From Eggerthella sinensis (lineage in GTDB: Bacteria; Actinomycetota; Coriobacteriia; Coriobacteriales; Eggerthellaceae), in contig NZ_PPTT01000036.1 of assembly GCF_003339815.1 (NCBI RefSeq), positions 1 to 37,800 on the forward strand: DNA of 37,800 nucleotides. The letters are read 5' to 3'. Made by a program: the position numbers and the translations under genes. Of the stretch, positions 26,611-34,013 are shown one piece after another (the stretch's first letter is position 1; the number at the start of each line of letters is the position of its first letter). The notes under the pieces are model-generated. The model ran no database searches. It worked only from the letters and a program-made list of their open reading frames with translations, and had not been told where the DNA came from.

Positions 26611-27806
26611 TGGCCAGCCTGTCGTACCAGATTCCCGATGCGGATCGCCCCAAGCGCGTCATGCGCATTCCCGAAAGTCACGCGTTGTACCTGTGTCCCA
26701 ATGCGTGCGGGCGCCGGCAGGGTATTCGGGCACTGCGCAACGGCATTGCCGACCATGTGTCGTTTTTGAGGCTTACGCAGGCGGACGTGATTTCCGGCGA
26801 GCACGAACGGCAGGTGGGAAACGCCGTGGAAGAGCTGCTCGCCACGTTGCGGCCGCGGCCGCGGGTGGTGTCGCTGTACGTGAACTGCATCGACGACTTC
26901 CTTGGCACCGACGAGCAACAGCTCCTCGATGAACTGCGGGAACGGTTTCCCGACACGCGCTTTCTCCTCTCGCATATCAATCCTATCGCGGCCGACGTGA
27001 AGCGCTCGACGGCGCGCTCCATCCACACGCGCCTATACGAAGCGCTCGAAGCGCCCGCCGCTCACGACAGCGCGGTCACGTTGGTGGGCCACTTCGAGCC
27101 GCTCGATGCGCACGGCGAGTTTTTCGAGGCGCTGCAGGCTTCCGGAACCGCCGAAGTGCGCGAAATCGTCTCCTGCGACACGTTCGACGCGTATCTGCAG
27201 CTTGCGTGCAGTCGCTTCACAGTGAGTCTCTCGCATATGGGGGACGGCGCGGCCGATGCGCTTGAGCAGCGCTTCGGCATTCCTTTTCAACGGTGGCATG
27301 CGTGCTACGACCTCGCCGAGATAACGGCCCGCTACGCGAAGCTCATGCAGGCTTTGGGCGGTGCATGGGATGGGGCCGCATGGCGCCACCGCGCCGAGCG
27401 TGCGGTGATCGAGACGCGGGCGGCGGTGGGATCGTTGCCGGTGGCGGTTGATTCGGCGGCCTCGCTCATGCCGTTTTCGCTTGCGCGCACCCTCCTCGCT
27501 TACGGGTTCAACGTGGTTGCAGTGTTCGGCCTCCACCTCAAGGGTTGCGATGACGAAGCCGAGCGGCTGCTCGCCGACGAACATCCGGAGGTCGCCATCG
27601 TGCGAAGCGAAAGCTACGAGGCGCTGTCCGGGTTCGCGCTGCCTTCGCGCTGTTTGGCGCTCGGCAGGGACGCGGGCTTCCTGTTGCGCGCGCATCACCT
27701 GGTGGATATCTACCACGACGAAGGGTACTTCGGCTACCACGGCGTGATTCGGCTGATGGACGCGATGGCGCACGAGGTTGGTCGCGTGCGGGATTGGGGT
27801 GCGTGA
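26610..27806 (+). CDS. NifD-like subunit of an uncharacterised nitrogenase-like reductase
   Basis: The 398-residue protein is shorter than NifD (about 490). It has nitrogenase component 1 features: a CPNACG motif (Cys29, Cys33), Cys93 in NCIDDFLGTD (compare the third P-cluster Cys region of NifD) and a C-terminal YHG motif at 376-378. By eye, Cys200 in LACSRF, followed by a HM...FGIP segment, resembles the NifD region around the FeMo-cofactor ligand Cys275. His369, eight residues before the YHG histidine, resembles His442, which is nine before. These alignments are unaided and tentative. If right, the enzyme holds a cofactor, unlike CfbD or BchN. Start and stop overlap the neighbours (TGATG junctions), so the subunits are translationally coupled. 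Confidence 0.85.
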   Translation: MASLSYQIPDADRPKRVMRIPESHALYLCPNACGRRQGIRALRNGIADHVSFLRLTQADVISGEHERQVGNAVEELLATLRPRPRVVSLYVNCIDDFLGTDEQQLLDELRERFPDTRFLLSHINPIAADVKRSTARSIHTRLYEALEAPAAHDSAVTLVGHFEPLDAHGEFFEALQASGTAEVREIVSCDTFDAYLQLACSRFTVSLSHMGDGAADALEQRFGIPFQRWHACYDLAEITARYAKLMQALGGAWDGAAWRHRAERAVIETRAAVGSLPVAVDSAASLMPFSLARTLLAYGFNVVAVFGLHLKGCDDEAERLLADEHPEVAIVRSESYEALSGFALPSRCLALGRDAGFLLRAHHLVDIYHDEGYFGYHGVIRLMDAMAHEVGRVRDWGA

Positions 27807-29014
27807 TGGCGCGGCTGTCGGTGTACCTCCCGCCGTTCGCGGGCGATTATGCGGGGGCGTGCTCGGTGCTGTTCGGCCTCGACTGCCTGGTCATCGTCAT
27901 CGATGCGGGTTGCTGCACGCGTAATTACGTGGAGTACGACGAGATTCGTTGGGCTCGCCGTCGCAAGAGCACGTTCTCGGCGCAGCTCCGCACCATGGAT
28001 GCCGTGTTGGGCGACGACGCGCGCATCATCGAGCAGACGCTTGAAGCGGCGGACGCGTTGCGGCCATCGTGCATCGCGCTCGTGGGCACGCCGGTACCTG
28101 CCATCGTGGGCATGGATCTAGCAGGTATGGCGCGCGAAATCGAAGCGACGTGCGGCGTGCCCGCCATGGGGCTGCCCACGACCGGGTTTGAAAGTTACGA
28201 GCAGGGAGCGTCGCTCGCGCTCGCAACGCTGTGCCGGCGTTTTGCGGCCGCGGGGGAGGGCGCGCCCGCGCGCAGCGTTGGAGCGCGCGTGCGGGTGAAC
28301 CTGCTCGGTGCGCTTCCGCAAGATTTCATCGCCGACGATGCGCTTGCCCAGCTTGAAAGCGCGTTGGTCGAGAGCGGCGTCGAACTCGTGCTGAGCACGG
28401 CGGGCGACTACGCGCTCGAAGATGTCAGGGCCGCTGCGACGGCTGACGCGAGCCTTGCCGTGTCGTGGTCGGGCCTTGCCGCCGGTCGCCTGTTGGAGCG
28501 GCGGTTCGGCGTTCCGCTGCTCGCAACCTGTCCGATGGGTGCCGGAGGCGCCGACGACGTGGCCCGGGCATTGCGCGCGCTGCGGGAGGGCGGCGTGAGC
28601 GACGTGGAGGCAACCGCAGCCTCCGAAACGTCGGGCGATCAGGTTCTCCTCGTGGGCGATCAGGTGGCCATGAACTCCCTGCGTTTCGCGCTGCGTCGGC
28701 GGCTCGCGCGCCGCGGCGTGCAGCGTTTTATGCGCGTGGCCTCGTTTTTCGCGCTTGATCCTGCGCTGAGCGAGCCGGGCGACCTCGCGCTCGACGGCGA
28801 AGCTGCCCTCGTGCGGTTTGCGGAAGAGCATCCTAGGCTTGCCTGCGCGGTCGATCCGCTCATGTGCCGCGTGCCGGGCATTGGCGAAGGCCCGCTGCTC
28901 GAGGTGGTGCATGGCGCGGTGTCGAGCACGCTGTTCGCCGATCGGGCCCTCGGGTACACGCAGGAGGCGTTTGAGGAGGCGCTTGAAACGTTCGTCGATC
29001 GTATGTGTTCATAA
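27806..29014 (+). CDS. NifK-like subunit of an uncharacterised nitrogenase-like reductase
   Basis: The start is the ATG at 27806, overlapping the previous stop. The 402-residue protein has three cysteines in the spacing expected for the K-side P-cluster ligands: Cys19 (GDYAGACSVLFG, compare NifK Cys70), Cys36 (IDAGCC, compare Cys95) and Cys89 (PSCIALVGT, compare Cys153). The segment VPAIVGMDLAGMA-REIEATCGVPAMGL resembles the following NifK region. It probably pairs with the NifD-like protein as an alpha2beta2 reductase that takes electrons from the NifH-like protein. The substrate is unknown. CfbD, BchB and MarK are related by family but are not shown to be the same enzyme. Confidence 0.85.
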   Translation: MARLSVYLPPFAGDYAGACSVLFGLDCLVIVIDAGCCTRNYVEYDEIRWARRRKSTFSAQLRTMDAVLGDDARIIEQTLEAADALRPSCIALVGTPVPAIVGMDLAGMAREIEATCGVPAMGLPTTGFESYEQGASLALATLCRRFAAAGEGAPARSVGARVRVNLLGALPQDFIADDALAQLESALVESGVELVLSTAGDYALEDVRAAATADASLAVSWSGLAAGRLLERRFGVPLLATCPMGAGGADDVARALRALREGGVSDVEATAASETSGDQVLLVGDQVAMNSLRFALRRRLARRGVQRFMRVASFFALDPALSEPGDLALDGEAALVRFAEEHPRLACAVDPLMCRVPGIGEGPLLEVVHGAVSSTLFADRALGYTQEAFEEALETFVDRMCS

Positions 29015-29064
29015 CGAAAACGCGGCGCGCCGCATGCGCCCGCTCGGGTTTGGGGAAAGGTGAC

Positions 29065-30309
29065 ATGATGAAATTCGTCTACGAGCAGAGCGTGACCCGC
29101 GCTGACGCGTTGCGGGAGATGCGCGAGCGATGGGAGCCTGCGCCGCGTTCGCGGGTGGTGGGCTTGTCCGATGCGTGCGGTCGCGTAACGTCCGAGGAGG
29201 TGCGGGCGCTGCACTCGCTGCCGGTGAAGCGTTCGTCGAAGCGGGACGGCATCGCGGTGCGCTCGGCCGATTTTGCCGCAGGCGCGCCCGACACGAGTAG
29301 CTGGACGCGCGACGTCGATTTCGCGCAGGCCGATACCGGCGACGATTTCCCCGATGCGTTCGACGCGGTGATCGCAGTGGAGCACATCGCGTACGACGAG
29401 CACGGCGGGCTGCATATCGTAGAGGAGCCGCCCGACCTGCAATCGGGCAGCGGCGTGAACCCGTGCGGTTCCATCGTGCGCGCGGGCGACGTGCTGGTTG
29501 CCGCGCATACGCGGCTCACGCCCGAGCTTGTCGCAAGCCTCGCCGTGGGCGGCCATGCGCAGGTGCGTGTGCTCGAGCGGCCTCGCGTGGCGTTCATTCC
29601 CACCGGGAGCGAGCTCGTGCCGTTCGGCGCGTACCCTCAGCGCGGGCAAAATATTGAAGCGAACAGCCTGCTCGTGTCGGGCATGGTGCGCGCATGGGGT
29701 GCCGAAGTCACGTGCTATCCGGTGGTGCGCGACGACGAGGAAGCGCTTGAGGCGGCGCTCGACCGCGCGCTCGAAGCGGCCGATATCGTGCTCATCAACG
29801 GGGGATCGTCGCGCGGCGAGGAGGATTTCAACGCGCGGCTCCTCGAGCGTCGCGGCTCGTACTTCCGTCACGGCGTGCGCGCGGTGCCCGGTCGTCCTGT
29901 GGGCATGGCGCTGATCGAAGGGCGCCCCGTCATCAACGTGCCCGGTCCGGTGTTGGCGGCCTTCCTCTCCCTCGATTGGCTTGTCCGCGGGCTCGTCGCG
30001 CAATTTTTGGGCGTTCCCGTGCCGCGCCGGCGCACCGTTCGCGCGCGGCTCAGCGAGCCGGTCGCAAAGCCCGAGGCGTTCGAGCGGCTCGTGCGCGTGT
30101 CGATTTCCGGCGACGCAACGGGGGAATACGTGTGCACGCCGCTGCCGCAGCCGATGACTCTCAGCCAAACGCTGCGGTCGAGCGACGGCATGCTCACCTT
30201 GCCCATCGGCAGCACCGGTGCGCAGGCGGGGGAGGAGTTCTCGGTTGAACTGTTGCGACCGCTCGAGCTCATCGAAGCTTCATGGGAAGAAGGGGAGGGG
30301 CTGCGATGA
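29065..30309 (+). CDS. MoeA-like molybdopterin/metal-insertion protein
   Basis: The start at 29065 (ATG ATG) follows a GGGGAAAGGTGAC stretch; 29005 is an in-frame alternative without one. The 414-residue protein has the MoeA layout: a DGIAVRSADF segment (compare DGYAVR), the RAGDVLVAAHTRLTPELVASLAVGG linker, the MoCF domain with FIPTGSELV, and the INGGSSRGEEDF loop in place of TGGVSVGEYDF. MoeA inserts molybdate into molybdopterin. No other molybdopterin genes are here, and the active-site loops deviate, so this protein may have been recruited to handle a metal for the nitrogenase-like enzyme. It lies 50 bases after the K-like gene and overlaps the radical SAM gene by four bases. Confidence 0.85.
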   Translation: MMKFVYEQSVTRADALREMRERWEPAPRSRVVGLSDACGRVTSEEVRALHSLPVKRSSKRDGIAVRSADFAAGAPDTSSWTRDVDFAQADTGDDFPDAFDAVIAVEHIAYDEHGGLHIVEEPPDLQSGSGVNPCGSIVRAGDVLVAAHTRLTPELVASLAVGGHAQVRVLERPRVAFIPTGSELVPFGAYPQRGQNIEANSLLVSGMVRAWGAEVTCYPVVRDDEEALEAALDRALEAADIVLINGGSSRGEEDFNARLLERRGSYFRHGVRAVPGRPVGMALIEGRPVINVPGPVLAAFLSLDWLVRGLVAQFLGVPVPRRRTVRARLSEPVAKPEAFERLVRVSISGDATGEYVCTPLPQPMTLSQTLRSSDGMLTLPIGSTGAQAGEEFSVELLRPLELIEASWEEGEGLR

Positions 30310-31271
30310 CGGCTGCCAAGGAGGTTTCGGCCTTTGCGGATGCGCTCGAAGCGGCACGGGTGCGCCGACCCACGCGCGAGGAAGCGCACGTGCTGTTCGA
30401 GGGCGCGCTTGCCGACGAGGCGTCGCTCGATGCGCTCTGCCGCGTTGCGGTCGACGTGCGCGCCGCCGAGCTGGGGGATCGATGCGAGCGCGAAGCCGCA
30501 TTCAACTCGGTGGTGCCGTGCTACCTGCGCCCCCTGTGCCTCTACTGCCCCTATTGGCGTAATCCCGACCAGGAGCTCATGACGGTTGAGGATGTCGTCG
30601 GGTATGTGCGAATCCTGCACGACGAGACCGACATTCGCCAGTTTCATCTGAGCGGAGGCTCGATGCGGGGCGGGGGCGACTGCGGTATCATCGCCATCGT
30701 CGAGGCCATTCGCGCTGCCGGATTCGACGACATGCGCATCGTCGTGAACTGCGGTGCCTCGTTCTCGGATGCCGATCTGCGACGCCTGAAAGAGCTCAAC
30801 GTCATGCGCATCTTCTCCGTGTTCGAGACGACGAACCCTCAGTTGTTCGCGCGCGTGAAGCCCGGCGACGACCTTGCCGAGAAGATCGATTTCGCGCGGC
30901 GCATCGCGGCGGCGGGCATGGAGGTGGGCTCGGGCATCATGGCGGGCATCGGCAATCGCGAGCATGCGGTGGACGATTACGTGAACGAGCTGTTCGATCT
31001 CGCGTCGCTCGAAGGCCTTGCGTGCGTGTACGTATCGAAGTTTCGCCATGCGGCCGGCATTCCGCTGAACGACCATCCCGCCTGTCCTTTGCCCGAAGCG
31101 CTCGCGCTCGTGGCAATGGCGCGCCTCGTTCTGCGCGACGTGCACATCAGGGCGGCGGCGGGATGGGGTGCCGAGGATCAAGCTCGCGCTGTCGGCGCAG
31201 GGGCCGGATCGGTGTCCGTCGAGCGCAGCTTCTCGAAGGGCTCAGGTCACTGGGCCACGCCGGGGGCGTAG
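30306..31271 (+). CDS. radical SAM protein with CX5CX2C motif (HydE/BioB/HcgA-like)
   Basis: The 321-residue protein begins at the ATGA overlap with the MoeA-like gene. Three cysteines bind the SAM cluster in an unusual spacing, Cys72, Cys78 and Cys81 (CYLRPLCLYC), i.e. CX5CX2C rather than CX3CX2C. The GG motif (HLSGGSMRGGG) follows, and the barrel segments match the BioB/HydE/PylB group. HcgA (HmdB), which helps build the FeGP cofactor of [Fe]-hydrogenase, is known for the same CX5CX2C spacing. This enzyme may make or modify an organic or metal cofactor for the nitrogenase-like reductase; that is inference from context. Its last 25 bases overlap the convergent Crp-type gene. Confidence 0.85.
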   Translation: MTAAKEVSAFADALEAARVRRPTREEAHVLFEGALADEASLDALCRVAVDVRAAELGDRCEREAAFNSVVPCYLRPLCLYCPYWRNPDQELMTVEDVVGYVRILHDETDIRQFHLSGGSMRGGGDCGIIAIVEAIRAAGFDDMRIVVNCGASFSDADLRRLKELNVMRIFSVFETTNPQLFARVKPGDDLAEKIDFARRIAAAGMEVGSGIMAGIGNREHAVDDYVNELFDLASLEGLACVYVSKFRHAAGIPLNDHPACPLPEALALVAMARLVLRDVHIRAAAGWGAEDQARAVGAGAGSVSVERSFSKGSGHWATPGA

Positions 31272-31948
31272 CTCGGGGCGATGACGAAGCGGTTTCGCTC
31301 GAAGGAGATGATGCCCTCGTCGCGCATTCTGCCCAGTTCGCGCGACAGGGCGCTCCGCTCGATGTAGAGGAAATCGGCCAGCTCCTGCCGATTGTAGGGA
31401 ATGTCGAAGGTGCAGGACCCCGCCTCCTGCGCCTGCTCTTGAAGGTACGATAGCACTTTCTCGCGGGTCGAGCGGTTCGCCAACACGTCGAGCCGCTTGA
31501 CGAGGCGCATGTTCGTTTCCGTCAGCGAGGCCACGAGATTGCTCTTGATGCGGTTGATGTGCTTGATGCAGCACGCGCACCCTTCGATCTCCTGCGAGAT
31601 GTTGAAATCGATCGTGACGCACGGTCCGTTCGCCACGATATCAAGCGCGTTGTTCTCGCAGAAGCCCGGTGCAATTTCGCTCGCGATGACGGAGTCCTCT
31701 TGGTAGGTGCCCAGAATAGAGCGATTGCCGGACGCGCCGTAGCGCACGATGAGGGCTTCCCCTTCGATGAGGTAGCGGGTGTGGGCGAAGGCGCGCGACC
31801 TGCCGGCCAGCACATCGCCATCGTCGAACCGCGCGATGCGCGCGTTGAGGCAGCGAAGAACCGACTGCCGCTTCTCGAGCGGTATGCCTTCGAGCAGCGT
31901 CAGCCCCTCGATGGGCGCATCGATGCAGTACGGTTCGGTCTGGCGCAT
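31247..31948 (-). CDS. Crp/Fnr-family transcriptional regulator, cysteine-rich
   Basis: I chose the ATG at 31948 because GGAG (31954-31957) lies 5 bases upstream on the minus strand; in-frame alternatives reach 32005. The 233-residue protein has a cyclic-nucleotide-type beta-roll (residues 15-115), a long dimer helix and a winged helix (YNRQELADFLYIERSALSREL). Eight cysteines are present, including Cys97, Cys110 and the cluster Cys124/Cys126/Cys127 (GCACC) before the dimer helix. This may bind a metal or Fe-S cluster and sense redox, although the pattern is not that of Fnr. It is convergent with the nitrogenase-like operon and overlaps it by 25 bases, and is a candidate controller of it. Confidence 0.85.
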   Translation of the reverse strand: MRQTEPYCIDAPIEGLTLLEGIPLEKRQSVLRCLNARIARFDDGDVLAGRSRAFAHTRYLIEGEALIVRYGASGNRSILGTYQEDSVIASEIAPGFCENNALDIVANGPCVTIDFNISQEIEGCACCIKHINRIKSNLVASLTETNMRLVKRLDVLANRSTREKVLSYLQEQAQEAGSCTFDIPYNRQELADFLYIERSALSRELGRMRDEGIISFERNRFVIAPSYAPGVAQ

Positions 31949-31964
31949 GGGCACTCCGCTCGCT

Positions 31965-31996
31965 GGATAATATCCTGCTACCAGTATAATACAGAA
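31965..31996 (-). promoter_or_regulatory. promoter region and palindrome upstream of the Crp-type gene
   Basis: On the minus strand a TATTAT -10 box (31967-31972) and a weak TTCTGT -35 box (31991-31996) are about 18 bp apart. GGATA-A-TATCC (31965-31975) is a perfect inverted repeat covering the -10 box, so the gene may be repressed there, possibly by its own product. Confidence 0.4.
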
Positions 31997-32010
31997 TCCA
32001 CCCAAGATGC

Positions 32011-32034
32011 CAAGGCCCCGAACCCGGGGCCTTG
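32011..32034 (-). terminator. terminator of the reductase at 32052
   Basis: CAAGGCCCCG (32011-32020) and CGGGGCCTTG (32025-32034) form a perfect 10-bp stem with a four-base loop just past the stop codon. The T-run is poor. Confidence 0.65.
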
Positions 32035-32051
32035 CGCGTTACAGAGGGTGC

Positions 32052-33797
32052 CTACCCCAGGTCGCCGGCGAGGTGGCGCACGGCGTGGCGGGCGAAGGTG
32101 ATGGTGCGTCCGCAGGCGCAACCCACGATGTACTCAGGGTAGTTGTTGCCGAAGACGCTGCCCGAGCAATCGCCGGCGGCGTACAGGCCCTCGATGGGGT
32201 GGCTGTCGGCGCCGAGCACCTGCATGTCTTCGTTGATGCGCAGACCGTCGACCGTGGTCAGCAGCGAACCGCCGTACCACACGCCGTAGAAGGGCGCCGT
32301 GCGCAGCTCGGACAGGCGGTACGCCTCTTTGCCGAAGTCGGCATCTTCCTGCGCGTCGTAGAAGCCGTTGTACTTCTCAACCTCAGCCAAAAACGCCTCT
32401 TTGGCCTCGCCCGCGAACCCGAGCTTGTCGGCCAGCTCCTCGATGGTATCGGCCTTGACCATGGTGCCCTTTTCCAACTGATCGGCGTAGATCTCGTCGA
32501 GCGGGGTGTCCGCTTCCTTTGCGAGCAGCTGCTGCGTCTGGCGCGAGCACCCGATGGTGGAGAAGCGCTTCACGTCCTCCTTGAGGTTCGCGTCGAACAC
32601 CTGGCAGAATACGCCGCCCTCGTGCTCGGCGGCGGCGAAGCAGCAGAAGTCGTAGGGGGTGGATTCGTTCACGAAGCGCTTGCCGTCGCGCGTGACCTTC
32701 ATGAGCGGCTGCGAACCGAGGTTGAACTGCTTGTCCGTTCCCGCGAACGTGGCAATCTCGCCGGGGCCGCTGATGATGCCCGCGTTCTCGCCCGGTTTGA
32801 CGGCGCCGCGGTCGAAGATCATCGGCGCGCCGATGCTGTCCTTCTGCGCACCTGCCCACATGCCGGCCTTGATGCCTTCGCCCACGTTGTTCGGGGACCC
32901 GTACTGCAGCGTGACGCAGCGGTCCACCATCGGGTTGCACGCGCGCAGCATCTCGGCGTTGCTCGTGTAGCCGCCCGTGGTAAGCAGCACGCCCTTTGCT
33001 GCGTTCACCTGCACGTATCCGCCGTCGGCTTCGAACACCGCGCCTGTCACCTTACCGCTGTCGTCCTGCACGAGCTTGGCCAGCTTGTGGTTGTAGGTGA
33101 CGTCGTACCCGCGCTCGTTGATGTAGGACAACAGCACCTTGTTGCGCTCGAGCGCCTCGCCGGCGGCGTCCTTGCCCGAGTAGTAGTGCTCCATCGGGAA
33201 CAGGGCGAAGCTCGTGCCGCCCGTCTCGTGGTCGATGTCGTTGTCGAACGCGCAGGTCATTCCTGCGTCGGTGAGAATGGGGTCAATCCAGTCCACCACG
33301 CTCGCGCTCTCGCGTATCCACACGCGAATCACGCGCTGATCGCACTGACCCGAGGCGTAGCGCGAGAACTCGTTGAGCAGGCGGCCTTCGTCCACGTGCG
33401 CGCCGGCGGCTTCGGTGTACTTCGTGTTGATGGCGCCGAACCAATGGCGGCTGCGCTGGATGGAGCCCGTTTTCTCACACAGCATGAAATCGAGTCCGAG
33501 GTCGGCGGCCGTTGCGGCGGCGGCCATGCCGCCGTTGCCCGCGCCGATGATCAGCAGGTCGGTCTGTTTCGTCTCCTTGATGTCGCTCGCGGCGATGTCG
33601 GGCGCGCTTCCCAGCCAATCGGCGGACGATGCGGCGTCGACTTCCGCAGCGTTTGCCGTGGCGGCGCCTCCTGCGTCCTTGCTTGATGCGCTCTGCGGCG
33701 AGCAGCCGGCCAGACCGAAGGCGGCGAGCGCTCCCGTGGCGGCGGCCCCCGTCAGAAAGCTGCGGCGCGACAGACCCTGTTCCGTTAGGTGCTTCAT
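32052..33797 (-). CDS. Tat-exported FAD-dependent reductase, lipoprotein
   Basis: The 581-residue protein has a Tat signal (SRRSFLTGA) and a lipobox with Cys32 (LAGC). The ETKQ linker precedes the FAD fold at 85-90 (GAGNGG), as in the protein at 78-1850. The C-terminal block is EGLYAAGDCSGSVFG. GGAGGG lies 8 bases upstream of the start on the minus strand. It is a member of the fumarate/urocanate reductase superfamily with an unknown substrate and no haem domain. It is divergent from the LuxR gene at 34014, the third such pair in the window. The position of the substrate-binding Arg after GKRFVNES fits the superfamily. Confidence 0.9.
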   Translation of the reverse strand: MKHLTEQGLSRRSFLTGAAATGALAAFGLAGCSPQSASSKDAGGAATANAAEVDAASSADWLGSAPDIAASDIKETKQTDLLIIGAGNGGMAAAATAADLGLDFMLCEKTGSIQRSRHWFGAINTKYTEAAGAHVDEGRLLNEFSRYASGQCDQRVIRVWIRESASVVDWIDPILTDAGMTCAFDNDIDHETGGTSFALFPMEHYYSGKDAAGEALERNKVLLSYINERGYDVTYNHKLAKLVQDDSGKVTGAVFEADGGYVQVNAAKGVLLTTGGYTSNAEMLRACNPMVDRCVTLQYGSPNNVGEGIKAGMWAGAQKDSIGAPMIFDRGAVKPGENAGIISGPGEIATFAGTDKQFNLGSQPLMKVTRDGKRFVNESTPYDFCCFAAAEHEGGVFCQVFDANLKEDVKRFSTIGCSRQTQQLLAKEADTPLDEIYADQLEKGTMVKADTIEELADKLGFAGEAKEAFLAEVEKYNGFYDAQEDADFGKEAYRLSELRTAPFYGVWYGGSLLTTVDGLRINEDMQVLGADSHPIEGLYAAGDCSGSVFGNNYPEYIVGCACGRTITFARHAVRHLAGDLG

Positions 33798-33877
33798 GGT
33801 ATGTTCCCTCCTGAAACGCGGTTTTCATTCCCTGACGCCATCATGCCCGCCGCTCGGGGGCTTGTCCTCACCGTCGC

Positions 33878-33941
33878 GGTACCAACTTGCGGCGGCATAC
33901 GGCGCGTTTCATCTCACCCCCGTGGTACCAGAACGATCGTT
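33878..33941. promoter_or_regulatory. candidate operators in the divergent reductase/LuxR intergenic region
   Basis: GGTACCA occurs at 33878-33884 and again at 33924-33930, 46 bp apart, which is about four and a half helical turns. The second copy is part of the palindrome TGGTACCA. A further 10-bp palindrome, AACGATCGTT, is at 33932-33941. These repeats lie between divergent genes and are candidate binding sites for the adjacent LuxR regulator. Confidence 0.4.
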
Positions 33942-34013
33942 TTCCCTTGTCGGAGAGGGGTGAAGTGAGGTAGGCTTGCGCGAGGGCCGCGAAAGCAACG
34001 GAAGGGGAACCGC

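Noticed and set aside
25837-29014. Reading the NifH/D/K-like genes as nitrogen fixation genes
   Set aside because: The subunits are too short, and nifB, nifE and nifN are absent from the window.
32007-33686. Plus-strand open frame of 559 codons opposite the third reductase
   Set aside because: Shadow of the Tat-signal-bearing reductase; no ribosome site or domain.
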